Shown here piece after piece: positions 31,582 through 41,320 of a stretch of 64,000 nt of DNA (position 1 is the stretch's first letter; the number at the start of each line of letters is the position of its first letter). A program made the translations under genes and the position numbers. This stretch comes from IDS-8 sp040902105 (GTDB taxonomy: Bacteria > Pseudomonadota > Gammaproteobacteria > Steroidobacterales > Woeseiaceae): assembly GCA_040902105.1 (NCBI GenBank), contig JBBDXW010000055.1:31484-95483 (forward strand). The letters run 5' to 3'. The notes under the pieces are model-generated. The model ran no database searches, was not told where the DNA came from, and saw only the letters and a program-made list of their open reading frames with translations.

Positions 31582-32895
31582 TCAGGCCATCTCGTCGGCG
31601 CGAATGAAAAGCCATAGCGCGGCGCTCAGGAATGCAAACAGGGTCCCGGTCACCATCGCCGCGGTCCAGCCGAGCGTGGCGGCGGTGAACGGCACCAGCA
31701 ACGCATTGACGAAACCCACGGCGTTGCCGCCGGTGTTCATCACGCCGCAGGCTGCCGCCGCGTTTCGTCCGCCAATACCGATACCGGCTGCCCAGAACGC
31801 GGCTTCGGTGATCTGGTTGCACAAAAAGCTCATCGCCAGGCAGCCAACGGCAACGTAAGCGCTCATCGTGATGGAACCGAACAGCAGGAATACGCCCGAC
31901 GCGGCGACGCCGGCCATCGCGGGCCACGCACATCCACGGCGGAGTCCGGCACGGCGGCACAGGAAATCACAGAGGAATCCGCCAAGCGTTGCACCCACTG
32001 CGGCTGCGATCCACTGAACGGACGTGAAAAAACCGGCTTGTTGACTTTCGAATCCGCGGACCTCGACCAGGTAATAAAAAACCCAGTTGAACATCAGGTA
32101 AAAAATGTAATTCATGCAGAAGTAACTGAGCGTCAGCAGCAGCACATTGCGATCTCTGAGGACGCGCTGCCAGCCGGGCCTGTCGCCGCCGGGGTTGGCA
32201 GCGACCGCTACCGGGCGGTTTGCGACGATCAGCGCCGCTTCGGCTTCGTTGACGGATGGATGCTCCGACGGGTTGTCGCGCACGTACCACCACCACAGAA
32301 ACGCACCTATGAAACCGAGCGGAGCCAGCAATACGAAAGACTGCCGCCAGCCCACCTCGGCCATCATCCAGACCAGCAGCGGCGCCGACGCCGCGGTGCC
32401 GAGCGTCAAGCCCGTACTCGACAGGCCGTTCGGCAAAGCCCAGCTGCCGATCGGAAACCAGCGTTCGACGACGCCGCCGGTGAGCGGATAGATCGGCGCG
32501 TGCGCAGCACCGACGAGAAAACGCACGACAATCAGTGCGACCACGGTCATGGTCGTTCCTGCGACGCCGCCGCCCGGAACCGCGCTCGTCAGTATCGTCA
32601 ACAGTCCCCACAGGACCATGATGATCATCATCGCGCGCCTCGGCCCCAGCCTGACGCCGAACACGCCGCCCGGGAACTGGAAGATCGTGTAGCCGGCGGT
32701 GAAGGCCGCGAGGATGTAGCCAAGCTGCTGCTCGGTAAGGCCGAGGTCCGTCATCATCTCGGGACCGGCGGTCGAGACGTTGTAGCGCAGGACGTACGAG
32801 ATGAAGCTCGCCAGCACCAGCAGCGCGAGTACGCGCCAGCGAACCGCGCTGGGACGGCTCAACGGGGAGTTCAGTACCGCCTCAGTTTGCGACAT
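31582..32895 (-). CDS. MFS transporter (ACS-like)
   Basis: A 437-residue, twelve-helix major facilitator. It shows the anion:cation symporter pattern: YVLRYNVSTAGPEMMTDLGL after helix 1, FPGGVFGVRLGPRRAMMIIM at loop 2-3, RFLVGAAHAPIYPLTGGVVE in helix 4, and SSTGLTLGTAASAPLLVWMM. Such proteins carry organic anions (sugar acids, phthalates, nicotinate-like compounds) into the cell. The substrate is unknown here. It stands apart from its neighbours, with REP elements on both sides. Confidence 0.92.
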   Translation of the reverse strand: MSQTEAVLNSPLSRPSAVRWRVLALLVLASFISYVLRYNVSTAGPEMMTDLGLTEQQLGYILAAFTAGYTIFQFPGGVFGVRLGPRRAMMIIMVLWGLLTILTSAVPGGGVAGTTMTVVALIVVRFLVGAAHAPIYPLTGGVVERWFPIGSWALPNGLSSTGLTLGTAASAPLLVWMMAEVGWRQSFVLLAPLGFIGAFLWWWYVRDNPSEHPSVNEAEAALIVANRPVAVAANPGGDRPGWQRVLRDRNVLLLTLSYFCMNYIFYLMFNWVFYYLVEVRGFESQQAGFFTSVQWIAAAVGATLGGFLCDFLCRRAGLRRGCAWPAMAGVAASGVFLLFGSITMSAYVAVGCLAMSFLCNQITEAAFWAAGIGIGGRNAAAACGVMNTGGNAVGFVNALLVPFTAATLGWTAAMVTGTLFAFLSAALWLFIRADEMA

Positions 32896-32979
32896 CGGTC
32901 TGCGGCGTCGCGCAAGTAGTGAACGTTGGAGTGATTATTGTTTTCATTAATGTCCCCCAGTTTTCGGTCCGTCCGTCGC

Positions 32980-33062
32980 GGTCGCCCGCAATGGCGGGCT
33001 CCTACAGCGGATTGCCATTCCGGAAGATCGTGCCCTGTAGGAGCCCGCCCCGCGGGCGACCA
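32980..33062. repeat. Divergent REP pair
   Basis: The minus-orientation core is 32980-33006 and the plus-orientation core 33036-33062, the latter with a GCCCCGCGGGC variant. The 29-base spacer contains GATTGCCATTCCGGAAGATC. The right core lies seven bases from the sulfotransferase stop. Confidence 0.88.
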
Positions 33063-33068
33063 CCCTTC

Positions 33069-35075
33069 TCAAATCGGATAACGTTCGAGCACCGGACCCA
33101 GCGCTTCTTTCAGCGGCCCGAGGTGTTTTTCGTAGTTGCGCCAGTGCTCCAATCCCTCTTTATATACAGGTTTTCGTACCTGCTCGGCGCTCGGCGTGCG
33201 GATCGCGCGGTCCGTTTCATAAAAGCGCAGGCATTGTTCTTCGAAGTCCAGCCCGCAGTAATCCAGTACGGCTCGTATTTGCGCCTCGGTATCGTCCACC
33301 ATGTCCTCATACTGAACGCGATGTACCCGCCCTGGCAGTACTTCTTCCCAGTGGTCCATCAGCCTGACATAGTCCCGGTAATAGCGACCCAGGTTCGTCA
33401 GATCGTAAGTAAAAGTCTGTCCGCGCGCGAACAGCTGTTTGAAACAGGAGAAACACCCGGCCATGGGATGTCGCCTGGCGTCGATGATCTTCGCGTTCGG
33501 CAAGATCAGGTGGATGAGCCCGATGTGCTGAAAATTATTCGGCATTTTGTCGATGAAGAAGGGCTTGCCGCGGCGCTGGACCTGCGTGGTCGACATATAA
33601 CTCTCGCCCAGTTCGCGGACTTGTTCCGCGGACAGGTCTGCAAGAATTTCCGGATAGTTCGATGCCGGATTCTTGCGTGACTTCTGCCCGAGCCGCCGTG
33701 AGATGGCGATGATGTCCGGCAATTCGGCGGTGCCCTCGACCTGGCTGTGGCTCGCGAGAATCTGTTCCAGCAGCGTCGAGCCCGCACGCGGCAGGCTGAC
33801 GATAAAGATGGGACCCTGTGCCGGGCAGCCCCACCCTCGCCGTGCCGCGAAAAATTCCCTGTCCAGGGTTCTTATCTGTCGCGCCGCGTTGACCGCGTTT
33901 GCCCTCGCATTGTAACGCTGCAGCTTGTAGCGAATCTCGTTGCCGCGGCGGTAATGCTCGAACGATTCATCGAAGTTGCCGCGATCTTCGAATGCCTTGC
34001 CCAACGCGAATGCAAAATGCGCCCGGTTGTCCGGATCGCCGCCTTCCGGCAGCAGCTGCTTTCGCATCTCTTCGATGTCTTCGTCCGTGAAGCGAAACGT
34101 CTTCAGGTTGGCGAGACTCCAGTAAGCTTCTCCGGCGGCAGGATTGAGTTCGATACTCTTGCGGTACGCGCTGATGCCCTCGTCCAGCCTGCCGACGGTT
34201 TTGAGCGTGTGCCCATAGTTGAGATGTGCCGTGGCCTGGACGGAATAATTCTCGAGGATGCGCTCGTACAGTTCCAGCGCCGGCACGTGATCGCCTTTGC
34301 GCACCAGTATCGTGCCTTTCAGGATCAGGTAGTTCGGGTTATTCGGCTCCACGGCGAGCAGTCTGTCGATCTGTGCCAGCGCCTCGTCGAGTTCGTAACG
34401 CCGGAACAGCACGAGCGCATACCCGTGTCGCGCCAGGTGAAACGAAGGCGCCAGCTGCAGACAGCGCTCCAGCAGGTTCTTCGCGTCGTCCAATTGTCCG
34501 AGCTTGATGCCGATCGCTGCGAGCATGCGAATTGCGACGACGTCGACGGGGTCCTTTTTCAGGACATCGCGGGTCAACCTCTCGGCAATCGCCAGTTTCC
34601 CCTGTTGCAGGGCGCTTGCCGCTTCGACCATTTCCGGGTGGCGTGTGGAGACGGCGAGATGTCGCTCGTACGCCTGGTCGGCGGCCGCGTCCTCACCTGC
34701 CGCACTGAGCTGGTCTCCGAGAGTACGCCAGGCGCCGCCGTGTTTCGGATCGATCTGCACCGCCTTTCGCAGTGCGTCAATGGCGTTTTCGCCGCGGCCC
34801 GCCGCGCCAAGACACAGCCCCAGTTCGTGCAGCACGCCAGCAGAGTCACCGTGCCGGCCGGCGAGCGGTTCGATGATGGACAGCGCTTTCACCGGATTGC
34901 CCTGCAGGCGGAATGCGGTGCCAAGAACCTGCTGTGCCGCGTCCATTTCCGGATAGAACTTCAGGATTTCCCGCGCCTGTTCCTCAGCCAGCACCGGGTC
35001 TTCCTGCAACAGATTTACCGCATGTGACAAGGCGGCTTTCAAGTCGCCGCGAAATTCAGGATTGGCCGTGGGCAT
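33069..35075 (-). CDS. TPR-repeat sulfotransferase family protein
   Basis: A 668-residue protein. Residues ~5-380 contain about ten tetratricopeptide repeats (for example VLHELGLCLGAAGRGENAID, and AHLNYGHTLKTVGRLDEGIS). Residues ~410-668 are a sulfotransferase domain with the PAPS 5'-phosphosulfate loop SLPRAGSTLLEQILASHSQV and the 3'-phosphate-binding region around PNAKIIDARRHPMAGCFSCF. YEDMVDD follows. Such TPR-sulfotransferases often lie beside TonB-dependent receptors in marine gammaproteobacteria, as here, where they are divergent from one. The acceptor is unknown. Confidence 0.9.
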   Translation of the reverse strand: MPTANPEFRGDLKAALSHAVNLLQEDPVLAEEQAREILKFYPEMDAAQQVLGTAFRLQGNPVKALSIIEPLAGRHGDSAGVLHELGLCLGAAGRGENAIDALRKAVQIDPKHGGAWRTLGDQLSAAGEDAAADQAYERHLAVSTRHPEMVEAASALQQGKLAIAERLTRDVLKKDPVDVVAIRMLAAIGIKLGQLDDAKNLLERCLQLAPSFHLARHGYALVLFRRYELDEALAQIDRLLAVEPNNPNYLILKGTILVRKGDHVPALELYERILENYSVQATAHLNYGHTLKTVGRLDEGISAYRKSIELNPAAGEAYWSLANLKTFRFTDEDIEEMRKQLLPEGGDPDNRAHFAFALGKAFEDRGNFDESFEHYRRGNEIRYKLQRYNARANAVNAARQIRTLDREFFAARRGWGCPAQGPIFIVSLPRAGSTLLEQILASHSQVEGTAELPDIIAISRRLGQKSRKNPASNYPEILADLSAEQVRELGESYMSTTQVQRRGKPFFIDKMPNNFQHIGLIHLILPNAKIIDARRHPMAGCFSCFKQLFARGQTFTYDLTNLGRYYRDYVRLMDHWEEVLPGRVHRVQYEDMVDDTEAQIRAVLDYCGLDFEEQCLRFYETDRAIRTPSAEQVRKPVYKEGLEHWRNYEKHLGPLKEALGPVLERYPI

Positions 35076-35224
35076 CGTTTGTGCGATCGATGGTCGTGGT
35101 CTGCATTAGAGCTGCCGTTCGCTTCGCCCGGCGCGAAATGTTGCTGCGCGTGAAAGATTCATATAGTGAAACGTCACTTCTGCGGCCGACGTATATGTCC
35201 CTCAGGTATATACTGCTTTCCGAA

Positions 35225-35273
35225 ATTGACTGCTATGATCAAGTCGAACGTCGCTGTTGATCATAACGTCAAT
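35225..35273 (+). promoter_or_regulatory. Inverted repeat upstream of the TonB receptor
   Basis: ATTGACTGCTATGATCAA (35225-35242) and TTGATCATAACGTCAAT (35257-35273) form an imperfect 17-bp inverted repeat around a 14-base loop. It lies ~70 bases before ATG 35346. The left arm also contains a TTGACT that could be a -35. It could be an operator or a leader hairpin. The surrounding 35076-35345 region is the only promoter space for both divergent genes. Confidence 0.5.
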
Positions 35274-35345
35274 GGCGCTGCAGGACGAAGCTAACGCGAG
35301 CGTCGCGATAGCCGTAAAGTCAAAGTTATTGCGGGGGACGCATAC

Positions 35346-37736
35346 ATGAAGCAATTCCAACGTACGCCGCTGGCCCGGGCGGTGTCCGCTGCGCTGACCG
35401 GTTCCGCACTGGTGACGACGGCCATGATGCCGGCTCAGGCGCAAGAAGCACAGCAGGGCAGAGCTCTCGAAGAGATCGTCGTCACGGCGCAAAAGCGCAC
35501 CGAAAACCTCCAGGACGTTCCCGTTTCCGTTCACGTCCTCGGCAATCAACAGCTCGAAGATCTGAACGTCAACGGTTTCGAGGACTACATTGAATTCCTG
35601 CCGACGGTTTCCTATACCTCGGGCGGTCCTGGATACGGCATTCTTTATATGCGCGGTATTTCGAGCGGCGGCGACGGCGTGCATTCCGGATCCATGCCGA
35701 GCGTCGGCGTGTATCTCGATGAACAGCCGGTCACGACGATCGGGCAGGTCCTGGACGTTCATATCTACGACGTCGCGCGCATCGAAACGCTCGCCGGGCC
35801 GCAAGGCACGCTGTTCGGCCAGGGCAGCCAGGCCGGAACGCTTCGCATCATCACCAACAAGCCGGTGATGGAGGAGTACCAGGCAGGCTACGACCTTGGC
35901 ATCAATACGGTGAAAGACGGTGACCTGGGCTACTCCCTTGAGGGCATGGTCAACGTACCGTTTGGCGAGAGAACCGCGCTGCGTCTCGTGGGCTGGCACG
36001 AATCGGACGGCGGCTACATCGACAACATTCCGGCCTCCGTTACCTACGTCGGCAGCGGAATAACGATCGATAACTCCGAGCTCGTCGAAGACGATTTCAA
36101 CACGGTTGATACGAGCGGGGCCCGCGCGCTGTTGAAGATAGACCTGAATGACAACTGGAGCGTCACGCCCGGCGCCATGTACCAGGAACAGGAGGCGAAC
36201 GGCGTCTGGTCGCACGATCCGGAGGACCTGGGCGACCTGAAGGCACAGGCTTTCTTCCCGGAGCACCAGGATGAAGACTGGATCCAGTCGACGCTGACCG
36301 TTGAAGGCAGCATCCTCGACACGATGGATTTCGTGTATGCCGCGTCACATCTCGACCGCGACGTCTTCGCTACCGACGACTACGTGGGCTATGCCGAGTA
36401 CATAGAGAGCCTCTATGACCCCGGTTCGTGCTATCACTACGACGCACTCGGCAATTGCACCGATTCTTCCCAGTACATACAGAGCGACGAGCGCTTCACC
36501 CGCCTGAGCCACGAAGTGCGGCTGCAATCGGCGGGAGAAGGCCGGCTTCGCTGGATCGTCGGCGCGTTCTACCAGAAGCAGGTGCACGATTTCGACCTGC
36601 AATGGATCGTGCCGGGCATGCCGGACGCCAGTAACGCCGGGGTTCCGGAATCGGTGATCGAGAACGGCAACACCGTCTGGCAGACCTACCAGATACGGAC
36701 CGACCGCGATGAAGCGTATTTCGGCGAAGCCACGTACGATTTTACCGACACAATAAGCGTCACTGCCGGTATCAGGCATTTCAAGTACGACAACCGGCTG
36801 TACGGTTTCAACGGCTTCCTGGGTCACTGCACCGGCTTCTATGACGCCGACGGCAATTTCGTCGAAGACCGCGATAACGGCACCCCGCAGTACCCGTGTT
36901 TCGACACGCGGATCCTGGACGATGACACGACCGGCAGCGGCAACAGCTGGAAAGGGACCTTCAACTACCAGTTGAACGACGACACGTTGCTGTATGCGAC
37001 CTACTCCGAAGGTTTCCGCTCCGGCGGCGTCAATCGCGCGCGGGTTCCGAATATCGAGAAATACAGGCCGGACTGGGTCAACAACCACGAGATCGGCTGG
37101 AAGACGACCCTGCTGGACGGCCAGCTGCGTTTCAATGGCGCGGCGTACATGCTCGACTGGGAAGATTTCCAGTATTCGTTCCTGGACTTCGCCATTTCGA
37201 ACCTGACGATCATCGGTAACGTGGGCCAGGCGCGCACGGTGGGAGCCGAGTTCGACGTGTCCTGGCTGGCTACCGACAGCCTCAATCTGTCGTTCGCCGG
37301 TTCGTACAATAAGGCCGAACTCGAGGAGCCGTACTGGATCAGCGAAGCGGATGAGCTAGGCGGGCTGCCCCCCGACGCGCCAAAGGGCACTGAGATGCCG
37401 TTCGTGCCGGAATTCCAGTTCACGACGATCGGGCGTTACAACCTGGATTTCGGCGCGTTCCCGGGTTATCTGCAGGCGGCTGTCTCCTACACCGGCGCGA
37501 GCTGGAACTTCCTCGAAGTCGAGGACCGATTGAGACAGGACGCCTATACGCTGCTGAATCTCTCGACTGGCATCGAGACCGAGAACTGGACGCTCGACCT
37601 GTTCATAAACAACGCGACCGACGAACGAGCGCAGATCAGCGTCTACGAGCCCAGCTATGCAAGCCTGCTGGATTCGACGACAGTGACCAACCGGCCGCGA
37701 ACCATCGGCATCCGCTTTGGACAGAAGTTCTATTGA
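35346..37736 (+). CDS. TonB-dependent outer-membrane receptor
   Basis: A 796-residue protein with a Sec signal (ARAVSAALTGSALVTTAMMP, cleaved after AQA). A TonB box-like region (LEEIVVTAQKRTENLQDVPV) is followed by a plug domain with the VARIETLAGPQGTLFGQGSQ signature (~residues 140-165). The ~600-residue beta-barrel ends in TIGIRFGQKFY with a terminal aromatic. It lacks an STN domain, so no FecR-type signalling is expected. This subgroup usually imports siderophores, glycans or other large nutrients. Its divergent partner is the TPR-sulfotransferase. A strong hairpin terminator follows at 37785. Confidence 0.95.
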   Translation: MKQFQRTPLARAVSAALTGSALVTTAMMPAQAQEAQQGRALEEIVVTAQKRTENLQDVPVSVHVLGNQQLEDLNVNGFEDYIEFLPTVSYTSGGPGYGILYMRGISSGGDGVHSGSMPSVGVYLDEQPVTTIGQVLDVHIYDVARIETLAGPQGTLFGQGSQAGTLRIITNKPVMEEYQAGYDLGINTVKDGDLGYSLEGMVNVPFGERTALRLVGWHESDGGYIDNIPASVTYVGSGITIDNSELVEDDFNTVDTSGARALLKIDLNDNWSVTPGAMYQEQEANGVWSHDPEDLGDLKAQAFFPEHQDEDWIQSTLTVEGSILDTMDFVYAASHLDRDVFATDDYVGYAEYIESLYDPGSCYHYDALGNCTDSSQYIQSDERFTRLSHEVRLQSAGEGRLRWIVGAFYQKQVHDFDLQWIVPGMPDASNAGVPESVIENGNTVWQTYQIRTDRDEAYFGEATYDFTDTISVTAGIRHFKYDNRLYGFNGFLGHCTGFYDADGNFVEDRDNGTPQYPCFDTRILDDDTTGSGNSWKGTFNYQLNDDTLLYATYSEGFRSGGVNRARVPNIEKYRPDWVNNHEIGWKTTLLDGQLRFNGAAYMLDWEDFQYSFLDFAISNLTIIGNVGQARTVGAEFDVSWLATDSLNLSFAGSYNKAELEEPYWISEADELGGLPPDAPKGTEMPFVPEFQFTTIGRYNLDFGAFPGYLQAAVSYTGASWNFLEVEDRLRQDAYTLLNLSTGIETENWTLDLFINNATDERAQISVYEPSYASLLDSTTVTNRPRTIGIRFGQKFY

Positions 37737-37784
37737 GCGAACCTGACTCGCCCTGACATCGGGGTGGCTCGTGATGCGCGACCG

Positions 37785-37817
37785 CATGGCCATGGATTCC
37801 CATGGCCATGTTTTTTT
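37785..37817 (+). terminator. Rho-independent terminator after the TonB receptor
   Basis: CATGGCCATGG (37785-37795) pairs perfectly with CCATGGCCATG (37800-37810) over a four-base loop and is followed by seven Ts. It should end the receptor transcript 40 bases after its stop. Confidence 0.9.
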
Positions 37818-37857
37818 GTGGCAGGCAGAATGTGTCGGTTACCTGAGGAGTGATCTC

Positions 37858-40416
37858 GTGAAGCAAAACTGGCCGACCCTCCTGCTTATCGTGGCGCTGC
37901 TGACGGCATTGTTAGAGGCGTCGCTCGCCTCTGCGGAGCGCGCCCCAGTGCTGAACCAGATCAAGGTGCCGCACGATTACTATTTTCGTGAAATGTACCT
38001 GCCGCAGGCTACGACCGGTCCGACATCGCCTGCGTGGTCGCCGGACGGAAAATCGCTCGTGTATTCGATGCAGGGCAGTTTGTGGCGGCAGGCGCTCGAT
38101 TCCGACACGGCCGTGCAGCTCACGGCCGGAGCCGCGTACGATTACCAGCCGGACTGGTCACCGGACGGCAGGCGCATCGTATTTACGCGGTACAAGAGCG
38201 ATGCTATGGAACTGCAGGTGCTCGACGTCGATTCCGGCAACGTCATTCAGCTCACCCATGATGGGGCGGTAAATCTCGAGCCGCGCTGGTCGCCGGACGG
38301 ATCGCGTATTGCATTCGTGTCGACGAGCGGCACCGGGCGCTTTCACGTTTTTCTCGGCACTTTCGAGGATGGCGCGCTCAAGGCGTCGCCCCTCGTGGAA
38401 GAACGCGAAAGCGAGATCGAACGTTACTACTACAGTTCGTTCGATCACGAACTGAGCCCGTCATGGTCGCCGGACGGCAGTGAGATCCTGTACGTCAGCA
38501 ATCCGGAGACACCGTATGGCACTGGCGGCATCTGGCGGCATCCGCTGGATACTGCGGCCGAACCGGTGCTGGTTCGCAGCGAGGAGACGAGCTGGCGGGC
38601 GCGGCCGGACTGGTCGCCGGACGGCAAGCGCGTTATCTATGCCTCGTACCTCGGGCGCCAGTGGCATCAACTGTGGGCATTGTCGGTCGATGGCAAGGCG
38701 GAACCGTTTCCGCTGACTTATGGCGAGTTCGATATCGCATCGCCGCGCTGGTCGCCGGACGGACGGAAGATTGCCTATGTCGCAAACGAATCCGGTAACA
38801 CCGAATTGCGGATACAGAATGCGGTCGGCGGCAAGACCGTGAAGCTCGAAGCGATGGAGCGCGTATTCCTCCGGCCGATGGGTGAGCTGGTCATTACTGT
38901 CGATGGTGCAAACGGGGAACCGGTGCCCGCACGGGTTTCGGTTGTTGCCGCGGACGGCCGCAGCTATGCGCCGGATGCGAACTGGATGCATGCGGACGAT
39001 AGCTACGACCGCAAGGTTGCGGCCTTCGAAACGCGTTACTTCCACAGCGGCGGAAATACCACGCTCACCGTCCCCGCGGGCCCCACAAAAGTAACTGTCT
39101 GGCGTGGCCTCGAACATGAAGTCGAAAACCGTCTGGTAACGGTGCAGGCGGATCAGCAAAGCACGCTGCCGATCCGCTTGCAGGCACTTCCGTTGCCGGA
39201 TGAATGGCAGACGTGGAAAAGTGCCGACGTCCACGTACACATGAACTACGGCGGCACCTATCGCAACACGCCGGAGCGGCTCGTGCGCCAGGCGGAAGCG
39301 GAAGACCTCGACCTGGTTTTCAATCTGATCGTCAACAAGGAGCAGCGCATTCCGGATATCGCCTGGTTTTCGACCGCCCCGGACGATGCATCGAATCGCA
39401 AAGTGGTGTTGCAGCACGCACAGGAATACCACACGAGTTACTGGGGCCACATGGGCATGCTTGGTCTCGCCGAGCACCTGTTGATACCCGATTACTCGTC
39501 TTACCCGGGCACCGCGGCGGCGAGCCTCTATCCGGACAATGCCGTCGCGTCGCGGATGGCGCATGCGCAGAATGCGGCGGTCGGGTACGTGCATCCGTTT
39601 GCGTGGCCGCCGCCCGATCCGGCGAAGGACGACAGCCTGACCAACGCATTGCCGGTGGACGTGGCACTCGGCAACGTCGATTACTACGAGGTGGTCGGCT
39701 TTGCCGACCACCGGGCCTCGGCCGCGGTGTGGTATCGGCTTCTCAACTGCGGTTTTCGCGTAGCGGCGGCCGGCGGCACCGACGCGATGGCGAACTATGC
39801 GTCGCTGCGCGGACCGGTGGGCGTCAACCGTACGTACGTGAACGTGGAAGGCCGGGGGCGAGAGGCGGCGGCGCGGCGCGATGCGTGGCTTGCCGGCCTG
39901 AAGCTCGGGCATACGATGGCTACGAACGGACCGCTGCTGGACCTGATCGTCAACGATAAAGGTCCGGGTGATGAAATCGAACTTGGCGCGGGCGAACACG
40001 AACTCGAGTATTCCGGCTTCCTGCGCTCGGTCGTGCCCGTCGATCATCTGGAACTGGTGTACAACGGCGAGGTGGTGAAAAGCATCGATCCCGGTGGAGA
40101 CCGCAAGTCCGCCGACCTGAGCGGCAGCGTGCGCGTGGAGGAAAGCGGCTGGCTGCTGTTGCGCGCCTGGAACGACGGCTCGCATCCGATGGTGTTCGAT
40201 CTTTATCCGTATGCGACGACCACGCCGGTGTACATCACCATCGGCGGAGAAACGCCGCGATCGACGGTGGATGCGGATTATTTCATCGCCTGGATCGAAC
40301 GCATTCGAGAGTCGGCGGCAGATCACCCGGATTACAATACCGACGCGGAACGCGATGCCGTGCTGGAGAATCTGGACGGCGCCGAGCGTGTGTTTGAAGG
40401 GCGGCGTGGCAGGTAG
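37858..40416 (+). CDS. Exported beta-propeller / PHP-type metallohydrolase (CehA/McbA-like)
   Basis: An 852-residue protein from GTG 37858, with GAGGAG nine bases upstream and a signal peptide next (LLLIVALLTALLEASLASA). Residues ~45-330 are a TolB-like propeller with five or more WSPDG blades. A short beta domain follows. Residues ~450-800 are a CehA/McbA-like PHP metallohydrolase: KSADVHVHMNYGGTY (metal His pair), HAQEYHTSYWGHM, YVHPFAWPPPDP and AAAGGTDAMANY. These enzymes act on esters or phosphoesters. The fusion suggests a secreted hydrolase. It follows the receptor terminator, so it probably has its own promoter. Confidence 0.88.
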   Translation: MKQNWPTLLLIVALLTALLEASLASAERAPVLNQIKVPHDYYFREMYLPQATTGPTSPAWSPDGKSLVYSMQGSLWRQALDSDTAVQLTAGAAYDYQPDWSPDGRRIVFTRYKSDAMELQVLDVDSGNVIQLTHDGAVNLEPRWSPDGSRIAFVSTSGTGRFHVFLGTFEDGALKASPLVEERESEIERYYYSSFDHELSPSWSPDGSEILYVSNPETPYGTGGIWRHPLDTAAEPVLVRSEETSWRARPDWSPDGKRVIYASYLGRQWHQLWALSVDGKAEPFPLTYGEFDIASPRWSPDGRKIAYVANESGNTELRIQNAVGGKTVKLEAMERVFLRPMGELVITVDGANGEPVPARVSVVAADGRSYAPDANWMHADDSYDRKVAAFETRYFHSGGNTTLTVPAGPTKVTVWRGLEHEVENRLVTVQADQQSTLPIRLQALPLPDEWQTWKSADVHVHMNYGGTYRNTPERLVRQAEAEDLDLVFNLIVNKEQRIPDIAWFSTAPDDASNRKVVLQHAQEYHTSYWGHMGMLGLAEHLLIPDYSSYPGTAAASLYPDNAVASRMAHAQNAAVGYVHPFAWPPPDPAKDDSLTNALPVDVALGNVDYYEVVGFADHRASAAVWYRLLNCGFRVAAAGGTDAMANYASLRGPVGVNRTYVNVEGRGREAAARRDAWLAGLKLGHTMATNGPLLDLIVNDKGPGDEIELGAGEHELEYSGFLRSVVPVDHLELVYNGEVVKSIDPGGDRKSADLSGSVRVEESGWLLLRAWNDGSHPMVFDLYPYATTTPVYITIGGETPRSTVDADYFIAWIERIRESAADHPDYNTDAERDAVLENLDGAERVFEGRRGR

Positions 40417-40460
40417 GCTGTAGAACCGGCGACGACCTTATCCCTGGAGGAAACAATCTC

Positions 40461-41315
40461 ATGGACCGACGCATGTTCCTGACGGCCACCGGGCTTTACC
40501 TTGCCGGAAGCACGGTCGCGCGCGCTGCGACAGATTCACCGTTCGCGGATATCGAGGCCGGCCTCGGTGGGCGAGTCGGCGTAATGGCGATCGACACCGG
40601 CGACGGCTTGGAGATCTCGCATCGCGCCGATGAGCGGTTCGCCATGTGCTCGACCTTCAAATGGATCCTGGCTGCGTTTGTTTTATCGCAGGTGGACCAG
40701 GACGAGGTTGCGCTGGATGAGCGTCTCAGCTACGGAACCGAAGATCTCCTCGACTATGCGCCTGTCGCGAAGAAGCATGTCGAGGCGGGCTGGTTGACCG
40801 TCGAAGCGCTTTGCCAGGCGGCCGTCGCGATCAGCGACAACACGGCCGCGAACCTGCTGCTGAACCGCGTTGGCGGGCCCGCGGAGTTGACCGCGTTTCT
40901 GCGGCAAAGTGGCGACACCGTTACCCGTCTCGACCGGAATGAGCCGACCCTGAATACCAACGTCGCCGGCGACGAGCGCGATACGACCTCGCCACGCGCG
41001 ATGGCCGGTACGATGAACAGAATCCTGCTCGGCGACCTGCTGTCCATGCCATCTCGAGACCGGTTGATTCGTTGGCTCAAGGAGACCACCACGGGACTCG
41101 ATCGGCTGCGCGCCGGACTGCCGTCCGACTGGGTCGCCGGCGACAAAACAGGCACCGGCGCAAACGGCGCAGCAAACGACGTCGCAATCGCCTGGCCGCC
41201 GAACCGCAAACCGGTCCTGATCGCGGCCTATCTTTCCGAAGCCGACGCGACCCCCGAAGCCCGGAACGCCGCCCACGCCAGGATCGCAACGGCCATCGCC
41301 CAAAGCATGGCCTGA
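40461..41315 (+). CDS. Class A beta-lactamase
   Basis: A 284-residue serine beta-lactamase. The N-terminus DRRMFLTATGLYLAG is a Tat-type leader. All active-site motifs are present: STFK (Ser64, Lys67), SDN (125-127), Glu161 in DRNEPTLN and KTG (229-231) in GDKTGTGANG. The DERDTTSP block is also typical of class A. A Cys precedes the catalytic Ser, as in some carbapenemases. The partner position after KTGT is Gly, so the carbapenemase disulfide is not made. Spectrum cannot be predicted. The gene appears chromosomal, with no mobile element touching it. Confidence 0.95.
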   Translation: MDRRMFLTATGLYLAGSTVARAATDSPFADIEAGLGGRVGVMAIDTGDGLEISHRADERFAMCSTFKWILAAFVLSQVDQDEVALDERLSYGTEDLLDYAPVAKKHVEAGWLTVEALCQAAVAISDNTAANLLLNRVGGPAELTAFLRQSGDTVTRLDRNEPTLNTNVAGDERDTTSPRAMAGTMNRILLGDLLSMPSRDRLIRWLKETTTGLDRLRAGLPSDWVAGDKTGTGANGAANDVAIAWPPNRKPVLIAAYLSEADATPEARNAAHARIATAIAQSMA

Positions 41316-41320
41316 TCCCC

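Noticed and set aside
33747..35027. Plus-strand open frame of 426 codons
   Set aside because: Antisense shadow of the TPR-sulfotransferase gene, with an Arg/Gln-rich composition.
38461..40326. Minus-strand open frame of 621 codons
   Set aside because: Antisense shadow of the propeller-PHP gene. High GC keeps the frame open, and its His/Arg-rich product matches nothing.
40461..41315. Carbapenemase of the KPC/SME type
   Set aside because: The Cys before the catalytic Ser is present, but the second Cys after KTG is a Gly, so the diagnostic disulfide is missing.
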